64,000 bases of DNA from Molossus alvarezi (lineage: Eukaryota > Chordata > Mammalia > Chiroptera > Molossidae). Under the pieces are notes generated by a model that worked only from the letters and a program-made list of their open reading frames with translations, did not search any database and was not told the DNA's origin. The stretch lies in the NCBI GenBank assembly GCA_037176705.1, contig CM073907.1, positions 10,013,001 through 10,077,000 on the forward strand, written 5' to 3'. The position numbers were made by a program, and so were the translations under genes. Of the stretch, positions 46,601 to 58,205 are shown piece after piece; position 1 is the first letter of the stretch; every line of letters starts with the position of its first letter.

Positions 46601-48699
46601 GTTGTCTTTCCCCCTCACTGACAGCCATTAAATAGGGAATGACACCAGGACCACAGCCTTGTGGAATATTCCCGTGGCCAGATTTCACGCCCCTCATAAA
46701 GCAGGCTGCAGTGCCTCCTAGTGGCAGAGTTTGGAAAGGGCCAACGTTGAAACGGCGGATTTCCTAGGCACACTTCAGATGAATTTGGAGACCTGGGTGG
46801 ATCTGGAGCTGCAAAGACTATTTTAAAGGGGACGTTTATAAAAGGGAACATTTCAAATGTCACCACCGGTCAATTATGGAAAAGTTGTGATTTGGGTAAA
46901 ATGCTTTTGCATGGAAATCAAACAATAAATCGACATGCTGTTTAAGTCTTGTCTGTCGTCCGAAACGGGGGCTCAGAAATAACGAACTTATTGCATGAAA
47001 TGTAACTGATCCAGGTTCTTGAAGCCAATTGTTCGAGCAAGGTGAGCTGTAAGCCCTCAATGCATTGCAACTTCAGATCTGACTCCTTCAGGGAGCTATT
47101 TTCTCTGACACAAAAGAAAAAGATTGTTTCTGTTTCTCTTTCCCTCTCCTCTCTTTCTTGTTTTCAGTTTTCCTCTCTTCTTTCCATGTCGCAAACTTTT
47201 TTGACTTTGGTATGAGTTCAGAACATTCCTCGAAGCTACGAGTGCATAAATGCATATAAACACTGTCTTTTTGTGTCGTGATGACATTTTTCAGTGGTTT
47301 TCAAAGTGCTCCGTTATGCAGGAGTTTCACACCGGAGTTGTTTGTCCAAATGTTCATGTTAGACACTGTACAGATGCTTTGAATTGAAGGTGTCCAATAA
47401 CGGCAATCACATCTTGCATTAAAAACCTTTTTTTTTTTTTTGGAGTGGTTAAAATAAATGTGTAGCCATGCGCATTTCACAGAGAGGACGCTGGACCTCT
47501 GGCCCTATAAATGAAAAACATCGCTTATAAATAACACAGCAAGCGCACTTGGAGGGGCAAGGAGTCAGCTCGGTTTGTACTTTCAGATTTTCCACACGGT
47601 ATCTTCTCCTTGGTTGGAAAACTGGGTGCATGCAAGGTTGTTTGGTAGCCTCCTTCAACAGGCATAATTACTCATGTCATGTATGCTAAATGAGAGTCAC
47701 GGCTAATGGCTTTCATTAGAATTTTAAGCATACGTAGTATACACAATAACGTGCACCTACGTTGACTGTGTGTCTGTGCTTATGTTTCTAAAAACCTGAG
47801 CGTCACACGGAGATGCGGAGAAGCTCAATGTCTCTCACTGCTGCGTTCTCCAAACCAGCATTGATTACAACACTCCGTATAAATTCATCTGTGGTCACTG
47901 CCCCTTCTTTGAAGAATAACTCTTTATTTACATTTTTAAAGGTAATATAAAACTCAGTATTTTGCTGGGGGAAAAAAAAGGGGGTTACTGATACGTAAGC
48001 TGAAGTAATATTAAAATGACATTGATTAGGACTTGATCTCAAATTTTTCAAAAAGACCTGGATATGAGAACTTTTATGCTGAAGGAGAAAAGTTTAAGTG
48101 GTCTCATCATGTACCGGTTTTTAGGGCTTTGGATAGCATCGCCAGAAGTATAAAAACATGATTGTCTTTACAATTAAAAAGTTCACCTCTATTTTCAAAG
48201 AAAAAGTGAGCTCCCTTGCTTTATGCTTTCCTTTCGAGAGAATATTGGATCGTCTGAATGTTGCCTAAATGGACTGGATTTATTATTTTGGGGACTATTT
48301 TGCATCGTTAAATAATAGCTAGAGACACTGCTATTTCTTGCAGACCAAACGGAAAACTTATAGACGTAATGACGAAGGCTTGATCTCGATACGGCTTATA
48401 TGTATATTGGTTTACAGCTCCACGGCCGAGCCCAGTTGGACTGACTTTTTCGTCCCTCATATGAAACTGGACGCTGGGAAATCTGATAAGTGCGTTTCAT
48501 TTCCCTGGAAATTTATTGCCTCTACGTCCAAGTGCAAAGAAACAGCGCCGGGAAAAACAATGAGTCGTCTGTACGCCAGGCCTTAATGACAGCGACTATT
48601 TTCTCACACAGCCTCTGCGTTGGAAAGAGAGGTATGTGAGCTATTCAAACGACAGGCTATTCCTTTGAGGATCGATCATCCTCCCCAGCCCGATGGGTG

Positions 48700-48920
48700 T
48701 AATGTGCAATCGGCGTGTTCTCGGGGCGTTTTACATCAAGAGGAGGAAGCACTATAAAGACAAGAGGGTGTTTGTGCGCCGTGTTCCGGGCGCTCGGGCA
48801 GGGCAGAGACGCAGCCCAAGGCCGTGGAGTGGGGCAGACGCTAAACACGTGAATCTCTGCAGGCCGACCCCACGTCCCCAGGGCCCTCCCGCGCCCCTCC
48901 TGCCTCCCCCTGCAACAGGC
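48700..48920. promoter_or_regulatory. CpG-enriched patch
   Basis: GTGCGCCGTGTTCCGGGCGC, followed by further CpGs to about 48900. Frames on both strands here are compositional. Confidence 0.2.
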
Positions 48921-50384
48921 TCCCCACATTCTCCTCTCCACTCCGTGCCTGTCGCTTGATACGTTGCAGATGGGATAACAGAGGCTAAAGAACGTCTCAG
49001 CGAGCCAGCAGCATCATTGCATTAATTACACCAACGACTAAAAGTGCTCTCGGATATGAGAGGCCCGAAAGTGGGCAGCCCAGGAGGGAGACAACGGGAC
49101 ATTACGGTGTTTGCTGGGTGAGCTCGGTATAGCACACGCTGTACACACGGAGCTCACCTGGATCGGAGGACAACGAGCCCGTGAGCAGAACGACGCGTCT
49201 GAAGCTTGACAGCCGTGAAGAACAGAACTGGGCTGTGTGGTCTCCTCTTACTGCCAGACTTTGAAGCTGGTACCACTCCCCCCTAATCACTAAACAGTGA
49301 TTCTGATTTCAACAAACTTACACTCTCAGTTTGGATTTGTAAAGCATCATAAACAGTGTGATCCCCGATGTAAATAGCAGGTAACCACATAGACACAGGA
49401 GCCAAAGCAAAGGGACGTCATTGTGGGCTTAGACATGTCAGGAGAAGACAGAAGGGCGAAGTTTTTGGTGTCAAGATGCTGGAGAAGAGCATTCCTGGGG
49501 GGCAGGCGGGTGGACAACTTGAGAAAACACATATACACACACCAATATATACACAAACAGAAAATGGGGGAGTAGGTGTGTGTTATTTGGCAGGACAAAA
49601 TACAAACTACTTCACTGAATCAAATTCTTTTTAAGACGCTCTCTTTCCAATGGGTTGTGGCTGAAAAGGTTTGGAAAACTTGAGTTAAAGCAAATCGCCT
49701 TTCTTTAATGCAGGACTTTTCAGAGCCTTTAACACAATAAAGTGAAATATGAATGACTTAGAGAAACTTAGAATGTGCTATGTCTTGAACTAATTTGGCC
49801 TCAAAAGTTTATTTTCTTAGAGCCCCTCTGTCAGGAAAAGGGTTGTAGTAATATTTTTCAGAAAATGTGAATGCAGGAAAGAGGGTACATTGAGCTAACA
49901 TGCATCGATCCTTAAATATTTGACCAAGACAGACGTTCTCCTGTAGGCAAGGAGAAGCCTCCAAGGTCTATGCACCAGGAGCTGATTTCGACGGTTATGT
50001 TAATGATAACTTGAATCTCCAAGGTTGAGGCAGGAAGGGTAGCACATTCTCAAACACCGTGGGGCTACACTTGTCAAAACAAATACTACCCGCTTCCTTC
50101 TTGGTCTACGTCGCAAGTCAGTGTGTAGACCTCTGCGGTGCTGCTTTCCTGGAAAGAATCCAAACTCTGTGGTCGGAAGGGACCCACGCTTTGCAGTTCT
50201 CCATCAAGGAGAACCAGGGTGAGATTTTACTCTCGCTGAGTATTCAAGGAGAGCAAAGAAAAGGAGCTGATGTGGATCGCCAAGCAGAGTCTCCTAAAGG
50301 TGTCTGAGCACATGCAGCATCTCAACAGAGGAAGCAATACCATGTCTTGATGGAAGCGAAGGATAAAAGCTAATGTTCACAGCT

Positions 50385-50560
50385 CAGTTGCAAATGCCTG
50401 GCTCTGGCTTAAGCACCATCCACATGTTTCTGCCTTGAGTTCTCAAAACAGCCTCCAAATAGCATCGTCCTTGTCTTACTAAATTAGAAAAGCTACACCA
50501 GAGAGAGGTTAAGTCCATGGCCAAGATCTTGTGACCTGAGTACATGGTTAGTTAGTTGGA
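50385..50560 (-). mobile_element. MIR SINE fragment
   Basis: TGGCTCTGGCTTAAGCACC, GAGTTCTCAAAACAGCC, AGAGAGGTTAAGTCCATGGCC and AAGATCTTGTGACC follow the antisense MIR core. Confidence 0.65.
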
Positions 50561-50729
50561 GTGAGTTAGGCTCAGGGCAGGGTGCGATCCGGTTGGTAGG
50601 ATCATCTTTACTAACTCAAAAATGAAATTTGAGGCCAAATTAGTTCAAGAGAGAACATATCCTAAGTTTCTCCAAGTTATTCATACTGTACATTAACTTG
50701 TTAAAGGCTCTGAAAAGTCCGGCATTAAA

Positions 50730-51006
50730 GAAAGTTAGCTGGCCTGGGCAGTGTGGCTCAGTGGTTGAGCGTCGACCCATGCACCAAGAGGTTGCTGGTT
50801 TGATTCCTGGTCAGGGCACATGCCCAGGTTGTGGGCCCGATCCCCAGTGGGAGGCATGCAGGAGGCGGCCAATCGATATTCTTGCTCATCAATGTTTCTA
50901 TCTCTCTCTCCCTCTCCCTTCTTCTCTCTCTAAAATCAATAAAGAATCAATTTATTCTTTTTAAATAAAAATAATCTCATTAAAAAAAGAAAATGAAAGT
51001 TAGCTG
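50730..51006 (+). mobile_element. Ves SINE, class B, with exact TSD
   Basis: GAAAGTTAGCTG is repeated at 50730-50741 and 50995-51006. The element starts GCCTGGGCAGTGTGGCTCAG and ends in an unusually long A/T-rich tail after AATCAATAAAG. The CTCF-like core has changes (CCAGTGGGAGGCA). Confidence 0.96.
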
Positions 51007-51174
51007 ATTTAACTCAAGCTTTCCAAACCTTTTGAACAACTAGAAAGGGAGTGTCTTACAAGAAAATTTTATTAAAGGGTTAAACTCAGACAGTCTGACC
51101 AGATCCCTTCCGGTTCGGAATGGGGGTGTGGCTTACAAAGACCTCCCTGTCCCCCTGTTTCAGTCACATAACAG

Positions 51175-51380
51175 CAACAATAGCTAAAAAATTCAACTAC
51201 GCACCAGGTACCACATGAAACCATTTACGTAGTGTATCTCATTTAATTCTTGCAACTGCTCTATAGGATAGGCAGACTTATTAACCCGTCAGATAAATAA
51301 AGGAAACTGAGGCACAGAGGCAATGAGTCCTATGTTTAAGGTCGGCTAGAAGGAGGGAAGTCTCACTCCAGAGACCACTG
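51175..51380 (-). mobile_element. MIR SINE
   Basis: CTACGCACCAGGTACC, TATCTCATTTAATTCTTGC, TATAGGATAGGCAGACTTATT, GGAAACTGAGGCACAGAGGC and GGTCGGCTAGAAGG follow the antisense MIR. Confidence 0.85.
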
Positions 51381-51806
51381 TCACAAGTTATTGTAAGTAA
51401 CCACACCTTCTGGAAGTTTGTTAAGTTTATATTATAGACAAAAATCACAAATCTTGTATTCGGTGTTCTTTATTTTCTTTCGCCAATTAAAGAAGATATG
51501 GAAAAATATTTATCGCACTCAGCTCCCAGTTCTTTTGTGAGCTGAATTGATTTCACATCGGCTGGTGTATCTATTATGCGCCCACAACACATGACACCCA
51601 CAAGTCAATATCAGAGTCAACCGGAACTGACTGGAAATACTATGGGAAGGTTCCTCTGCTTATTTTTGCTACCTCAAGTCCCTTGGATGGTCTTCTGTAC
51701 ATAAGTGAATTCACAGTCCCATTGAAGATGATCTTTACAAGGGTTGGTATATGTATTTAAGATGTATTGTATTCACTTCAAATGGTCAGACTGGTTCTTC
51801 TCTCTT
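51381..51806. other. Unique stretch
   Basis: No gene or repeat recognised. Confidence 0.35.
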
Positions 51807-52057
51807 AAGATCTTTCTTCCATGTCCAGCCGGTGTGGCTCAGTGGTTGAGCATCAACCCATGCACCAAGAGGTCACCAGTTCGATTCCCGGTCAGGCACA
51901 TGCCTAGGCTGTGGGCCCGATCCCCAGTGTGTGTGGGGGGCATGCAGGAGGCGGCCAATTGATGTTCTCCCCCATCGATGTTTCTATCTCTTTCTCCCTC
52001 TCCCTTCTTCTTTCTCTAAAAATCAATAAAGGAAAAAAAAATAAAGATCTTTCTTCC
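51807..52057 (+). mobile_element. Ves SINE, class B, with exact TSD
   Basis: AAGATCTTTCTTCC is repeated at 51807-51820 and 52044-52057. The element (51821-52043) has a GTGTGTG expansion after CCCCA that destroys the CTCF-like core. Confidence 0.97.
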
Positions 52058-53198
52058 TCTAGCATTACACAGCTGATGCTTAGATCACGTGTTATTGTGA
52101 AAGTGTTGCATTGTTCTCATTTCTATTCCGATCCTGAAATGTTTCTGGAGGTGAACGGCGATTGTAACACTGAGCATCGCTTTGAAAAAGATCCCCCCTC
52201 CCAACCGTGTCTGGCCATGTCGACAAAACAGAAAATTGCATCTGTGCTTTTCAGTTTTCACTCAAATATTAGTTTCAAATGGAAAAAAAAAATCGCTAAC
52301 GCAGTCCAGCTTCCTCCAGAAATTGGAGGCCCATCGAGGTGTGAGAGGCGTGTTGATTTTGTGAGGTTACAAGAGCCTGCTGGAAGGTGGGTAATATCAC
52401 CTCCACCAGACTCCTCTTCTGGGTGTGAGGAGATTGGATGGCTGTACAGTTTATAGTTGGAATACTTGGTTCAATGCTTTTCTTTCCCGAATGCCCATTT
52501 TCAGGGGCTCACTAGTGTCTCTTAATTAGACAAAATCGTTCTCATCTCCCCTGGATGTTCTATCTGGGAAACACACACACACACACACACACACATACAC
52601 CATCCTGTTATTTTGTCATGTTTCCTTAGCTTGATTGCTTTGTCTCACCAACTATATACCCCAGTGCTGGAGACGAAGTCGACCAAGTTCATCATTATAA
52701 CAATCATCATGATAACACAGGAAGAATCCTTACGAAGATCCTAACAAAGGGGTGTATGTAAACTATTGGGGTACGGAGGGCGGTCAGCATCCCCACACCG
52801 GCCTGTATTATTCTTTCTCTTCCCATGTGGTTCCCATCTGTTGCCTGTGAACGATTCCGCTGAGGTCTAGTTTGCAGTAGGGCTAACTGAGCTGTTCAGA
52901 GGGGCCTGACCCTCAGCCGAGCGCTTGGGTCTGAGGTGTAAATCTTGGATCCGATTACGTCTTCAATTCCGGCCCAGTTCAGAAAATTAGAACCGGCCAG
53001 CTGTGTTGCCCAGTTTGCAGGCTGTGACCCGGACCTTGGTCACCCAGCTGGCTGTCCTTTTCTGGTGAGAAAACACAGCTCAATCGACGAAGCCACAATT
53101 CCCCAAAGTTCAATCAATATTCTGCCACACCAGGTACCACCTACATTCTTATTTGACGGTTCGTGTGATATGGAGTCACTTTTTAAAATATGTAAATA
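52058..53198. other. Unique stretch with small CA repeat
   Basis: No gene recognised. A (CA)n run of about 11 units lies at 52571-52592. The 181-residue frame at 51911-52456 starts in the SINE and reads into unique DNA. Confidence 0.35.
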
Positions 53199-53402
53199 TC
53201 CCTGGCTGGTGTGGCTCAGTGGCTGAGCGTCGACCCATGCACTAAGAGGTCACTGGTTTGATTCATAGTTAGAACACATGCCCAGGTTGTGGACCTGATC
53301 CCCAGTAGGGGGCATGCAGGAGGCGGCCAGTTGATGTTCTCTGTCACCAATGTTTCTCTCTCTCTCTCTCTCTCATTAAAAATCAATAAAAAAAATTGTT
53401 TT
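53199..53402 (+). mobile_element. Ves SINE, class B, with CTCF-like core
   Basis: TCCCTGGCTGGTGTGGCTCAG to TTAAAAATCAATAAAAAAAA. CCAGTAGGGGGCA at 53302-53314 fits the CTCF core consensus at every position. The B-box-like segment is diverged (TTTGATTCATAGTTAG). Confidence 0.94.
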
Positions 53403-53639
53403 AGAAAAGAAAGGAGAACCACCTTTTCACCAAGTGATGTCATTCCCATTTCTCATCACTTTCTACAGCCTCCTACATGTCTGGGAGACACTATGTTATT
53501 CCAACTTCAGCCCAAGAAGGTAACACTAGATTTAGCTGATGACACCTGAAGTTCTGTGGGAATGGACGGCTTTGAACTCTGTCCCCACCAGACACTCTCC
53601 AATCACAGATTCTGATGTCTTCTTTTCTGTCATTGCTGC

Positions 53640-53860
53640 CTTTTGAAAATATGTCTCTATTGATTCTAGAGCAAAAGGAAGAGAGAGGAAGAGAGAAAGA
53701 AACATCGATGTGAGAGAAAACCATTGATTGGTTACCCCCACACATGCTCCAACTGGGGATCAAGCCAGCAACCTGGGTATATGCCCTGACTAGGAATTGA
53801 ACCTGCAAGCTCTCAATTCATGGGATGATGGTCAACCAACTGAGCCACACTGGCCGGGGC
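53640..53860 (-). mobile_element. Ves SINE, class C
   Basis: Reverse copy: GAAAATATGTCTCTATTGATT, GAAACATCGATGTGAGAG, CAACTGGGGATCAAGCC and CACACTGGCCGGGGC. Confidence 0.92.
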
Positions 53861-53940
53861 TTCTGTTACTGTTTTATTGGGAGCCCTCACCATGACCTTG
53901 TTCCAAGTCCCATGCTATCTCCTTCTTTAGGAACTAGTTC

Positions 53941-54194
53941 AGAGGTTGGCTTCTCTAAACAATCTTTTTTTATTATTATTATTGATTTTAGAGAGAAGAA
54001 GGGAGAGGAAGAGAGAGATAGAAACATCGATGAGAGAGAACATCAACTGGCCGCCTCCTGCATGCCTCCCACTGGGGATCGGGCCCACAACCTGGGCATG
54101 TGCCCTGACTGAGAATTGAACCGGAGACCTCTTGGTGCATGGGTTGACGCTCAACCACTGAGCCACACTGGCCGGGCTGAGAGGTTGGCTTCTC
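53941..54194 (-). mobile_element. Ves SINE, class B, with exact TSD
   Basis: AGAGGTTGGCTTCTC is repeated at 53941-53955 and 54180-54194. The reverse element between them ends CACACTGGCCGGGCTG. Confidence 0.97.
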
Positions 54195-54847
54195 GTACAT
54201 TCTTCCAGGTGACTAATTTGGCTCTGAGAGGACAGGACCTGGTGAGGCAGACACCACCGTGCCCGGGGTCTGGGGATGCCTTAGCGTGGATTAAATTGGG
54301 ACCGAGCACGCCCCTCCCCCCTTGGCCCCCTTGGCTTTAAGGTTTATTTAGAATTCATGCCGCTGTGTCCCTCCGAGAACGCTCTGAACCATTAAAGGGA
54401 ATGATTTAATGAAATTTCTAAAAATGCCAGCGCCAATTGGTTTGTCCTGAAGTTCGGACGCTTTGTGATGTCGCCACCGAGAAAATAAAAGATTTACGAA
54501 AACACTGGAGGGAGAATATGAACGCAATAAATATTTCATTCCTGCAGCCTGCCGGGCATTGCTCTGCGGTTTCAGACTCGCCGCGGTCTGCACAGGAGTC
54601 GGTTTCGGCACCTGCGGCCCTGTGTCGGAAATTTACGGTTTCCATCAGATTCCCATTAGGGGTGCGCTGGCCTGGCGCAGGCGAGGTCCCGGACCCCGGC
54701 ACTGGGTGCTGGGCGGAACGGACACCCTTTGCTGCCTTTTTGCTACCCTCTCTGTCAATCGGGGGCTGCTCAGGGCACAGCGACCTGTGGCACACATCTG
54801 CCGTTTAGGGTTCTTCTCTCACCATAACCTGCGCCGGCTTCATCCAT
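54195..54847. other. Unique stretch, GC-rich in part
   Basis: No repeat recognised. 54540-54740 is fairly CpG-rich. Overlapping frames of 123-176 residues on both strands look compositional; the 176-residue one runs into the next SINE. Confidence 0.35.
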
Positions 54848-54854
54848 TCATTTC

Positions 54855-54890
<36 letters not shown>

Positions 54891-54943
54891 CCTCACCCGA
54901 GGATATTTTTCCATTTGTTGTTGTTGTTGTTCAGGTAGAGTGG

Positions 54944-54991
<48 letters not shown>

Positions 54992-55163
54992 TCGATGTGA
55001 AAGGGACACATCGAGTGGCTCCCACCCGCACGACCAGCCAGGGCCGGGGACAAACTGCAACCGAAGTACGTGCCCTTAGCGGGAACTGAACCCGGGTCTC
55101 TCGGGACCACAGGCCAATGCCCTAATCGCTGAGCCAAACCGGCCAGGGCTCATTTTGCAAATA
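54848..55163 (-). mobile_element. Ves SINE, class A, with TA and GA expansions
   Basis: Reverse copy at about 54862-55149: (TA)n in place of the poly-T, TCCTCACCCGAGGA, a TTG run, (GA)n at about 54951-54986, CATCGATGTGAAAGGGACAC and GCCAAACCGGCCAGGGC. TCATTTCACAAATA (54848-54861) and TCATTTTGCAAATA (55150-55163) form an imperfect TSD. Confidence 0.93.
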
Positions 55164-56700
55164 CTTAGTGAGCACATGTTAGATGCAGCATCTGGGGTCG
55201 CTGTGCAGACTCAGAGGACTAGGAGCCAGGCCCCGATATCAAGGGGTTTCTACAGGCACAACGCTTCTTCAGAGATGGATGGGACCCCGTGTTGCATCGA
55301 GGTGCTAAGTATAACTCCACAGACCGAGTGAACGGCAAGTGCAACCAGACTCCCGGGAAGAAGTTCTCGAAGGAATACCAAGCAGACAGGGGGACAGGGG
55401 GACAGGAGCAGAGCAGGGTATTCTTGGCAGGCACACGGGTGCAAGCTGCTCTATGGGTGCACTTGTCTGCCCAGGAGGTGGGCACCTCTGGAACATGGAT
55501 GGGAGACATAAGCCAGGAAGTTAGGGAGCCATGGGCATCCCTAGAGAGCCCTTGAGGGGTCCACTCTAATGATGCTACTGTTTCTAAACAGTGTAGTGGG
55601 ATATCCTCTGCGCAGTTTTGTGGACGTGACCTTTCCCCTCACCTGTTCGAGCTAGCTGTCGGCCTGGTGCTGACGGAGAACTGGGGTTGGCAGAAATGAG
55701 AAGAGAGTCCATGCTCATGCGTTGCCATCTAAAATGGGACTTTTGTCTCCATAGCAAGACAGCGGGCGTGCAGTCCTGCCTGTCAAACAGGTGGGGTCGG
55801 GAAGAAGCCCCACCCCGTCCACCTTGAACAAAGGTCCTCAGGTCCCACCGGGTGCTCAGAGCAGAAGCATAAAGAGCAGGGGGGCGGGGGGGGGGAGGAG
55901 ACGAAAGTCCTTGCGCATCAGCTCTGAGTCAGGGACCGTGGGCACAAAAAGAGAAACCAAGGAAAGTCATGGAATGAGAGTCCTGGTCTGTTTCCCCCCT
56001 GAATCTCGCTGCGGGGGCGGAAACGATGGCACTTTGAAGTCAATGCCCAGGATGGCTACATTTGTATAGGCGCATGACAGAGGAAGGTGGCACCCCTTTT
56101 TCAGGAGACTCCTCATATGCTGGTATTTCCTACAAGATGGTGGCAGGTGGTGGTGACAGGAAGCAGGAGGGAGCCAAGCTTAGGGGGATGCTCCTATTCC
56201 CTTGAGGCTGGTTGTTGGCACGCTGAGCACCCAGGGGTGCCTTTGTGTTTCAGCGAAGGCATGAGAAAAGGTCAAGCTAGCACATCAAGCTTGACCTCTG
56301 CCACGAAGACCAAATGACCAAGGCTGCAGATACCAGCAGGTGAGTCTGCAAAGCTCAGAGGCACAAGCATCCTTGTGCTGCCCAAGCAGAGCGGTGGGCA
56401 GACCAGCCACGCAGGGGACCCAGTGGAAATTCACAGGGCTCAGTCTGACCTTCACTTTCCCAACTCCTGGCCGCAGGAGGGCACATAAGTCTTAGTCCCC
56501 TAAGTACAAGTTTAGAGACAGCAGAGGAAAGGAGAGAAAAACCTCAGGAACTGAAAATTTTACTTAAAATAACTGAGCATGTGCCTAAAGGACTATTGAA
56601 ATTTTTACATTGGGCCACATGCGGCTCGAGCCAATATTTGTTATTTTCTTATTCTTTTCATTGGTCTAGGTTCCTTAGGAAGGACAGTCCAGTTTCATTT

Positions 56701-56703
<3 letters not shown>
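55164..56703. other. Unique stretch
   Basis: No interspersed repeat recognised. A G-run segment at about 55877-55897 has quadruplex potential. Overlapping 60-96 residue frames at 55219-55555 are not supported. Confidence 0.35.

Positions 56704-56743
<40 letters not shown>
56704..56743. repeat. (CA)n microsatellite
   Basis: About 19 CA units, then TACACA. Confidence 0.97.
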
Positions 56744-56747
<4 letters not shown>

Positions 56748-56929
56748 AATGCATTTTATACAGATATCAACCTTGGCAATAATTTAAGTGAGTAAATATG
56801 CTATAATCCACTAAAATGTTCACTATACTTTGATTCACTTTATTTATTCTTAATCTGACAATGTCTTGGAGACTGGCAAATAAAAGATGAACAGTATAAA
56901 ATGAGAGCAACTCTTTCTGGCATAAAGAT
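56744..56929. other. Unique stretch
   Basis: AT-rich; no feature recognised. Confidence 0.3.
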
Positions 56930-57290
56930 GTTCATTACAGTATCATTTATAATGGCAAAAGAAAGCACCAACCATGTCTCTCACTTCAGGAAGTTAATAA
57001 CTTATACCATAGAAGACAGAGTAAAATGCTATGTAGATGTTGAAAGGTTTATCAAAAATCTGATAGCATGAGACAACTTCCGTTTACATCTTTCATTTAA
57101 AAAGTATAAAAATATAAGCCACACCTGCAACGGATATAACACTGTCAGCTGTCACTGAAAAATAATAGAAACTTAGAAATTCATTTTAAAAAGATACCCC
57201 TGGAAATGACTTATTGTTCAATGAAAGAAAACTGCAGAAGAGTAGAAAACACACCAAAATATCAAAAGAATGCATTGCTGTGTGGTATAC
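56930..57290 (+). mobile_element. Old L1 3' remnant
   Basis: AAGATGTTCATTACAGTATCA, TTTATAATGGCAAAAGAAAG, AAAATGCTATGTAGATGTTG and TGACTTATTGTTCAATGAAAG follow an ancient L1M-type 3' region, much diverged. Confidence 0.55.
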
Positions 57291-57304
57291 AGTGCACATG
57301 TACT

Positions 57305-57554
57305 ATTTTTTTTTTTTTTTTAATCCTCACCTGAGGATATTTTTCCACTGATTTTCAGATAGAGTGGGAGGGAGGGAGGGAGGGAGGGAGGGAGGGAGAG
57401 AGAGAGAAACATCGATGTGAGAGAGACACACCGATTGGTTGCCTCCTGCATGACCTGACCTGGGCTAGGGATCGAACTGCAACCAAGGTACGTGCCCTTG
57501 GCCAGAATCAAACCCGCCACTCTTTGGTCTAACCACTGAGCACACTGGCCAGGG
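57305..57554 (-). mobile_element. Ves SINE, class A, with GGGA expansion
   Basis: Reverse copy: T-run, the perfect fold-back TCCTCACCTGAGGA at 57324-57337, (GGGA)n at about 57367-57398, CATCGATGTGAGAGAGACAC and a shortened head missing about ten bases before CTAACCACTGAGCACACTGG. Confidence 0.93.
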
Positions 57555-58084
57555 TGCTAATTTTCATAACTGGAAAACTTGAAACAAATTTACCTTTATA
57601 TAAAACAATTGAAGACAGGGGCGAGAGGCGCAGTAGATCCTTGTTGCCCACTGTTAGACAGCGTTGATAACTGGGGAGTTGGAACCCGATGTTTGTCCCT
57701 GACGTGGTACAGACACACGGGAGATAAGAGGACATGAGGACACACAGGGAGGAGACGACCCAGGGACCAGACTGATACACCTACTAGCCAGGAGACTCCA
57801 CAGACTGCTGGCAACCCCGAAAGTAGGCAGATTCAGGGAAAGCCTTGGAGAGTCAGAGATGGCGTGTCCCAGCCGACACCTGGATGCCGGGACAGACTCT
57901 GGCTGCAGAACCCAGACCAGGCATTTCTGCTGTGTGGAGCCCCCCCCGCCCAGGTCCTTGGCTAGGGCAGTCCTCAGAAACGCATGCACCAGCGTCTCCA
58001 TCAATATCTCCATCTACTTGGTTTTCACTTCTTGCTTTTATTTATCTGAGGATATCTATGGAACATCAATTTGTTGTTTATTTT
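57555..58084. other. Unique stretch
   Basis: No gene recognised. The 119-residue reverse frame at 57654-58013 overlaps two others. Confidence 0.35.
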
Positions 58085-58205
58085 TCCATTTTTAAAAAAA
58101 TCTCATTTAATTGAATTTTTTCCATCACCATTTATCCTTCTGTGTCCTCTTTCCCCTCCATCCCTGCACTTACCACACTGTTTTCCATAAGTTCTCTCTT
58201 TTTTT
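58085..58205 (-). mobile_element. Probable L1 3' UTR fragment
   Basis: TTTTTCCATCACCATTTATCC and the pyrimidine-rich CTTTCCCCTCCATCCC fit the antisense L1 3' UTR seen in sense at 63205. Confidence 0.5.

Larger units (their letters stand above)
42889..50384. other. Long block without recognisable interspersed repeats
   Basis: In about 7.5 kb I find no Ves, L1, L2 or MIR copy, whereas Ves copies elsewhere average better than one per 2 kb. The block has CpG-rich patches (43560-43690, 48700-48920), ATTA-rich segments (46380-46640, 47660-48060) and a purine tract (43201-43281). Frames up to 145 residues overlap on both strands and match nothing I know. It may be a regulatory domain or an area intolerant of insertions. 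Confidence 0.45.

Noticed and set aside
54559..55089. 176-residue frame ending in Glu/Arg repeats
   Set aside because: The second half is the GA-expanded class A SINE and the TA run; no independent support.
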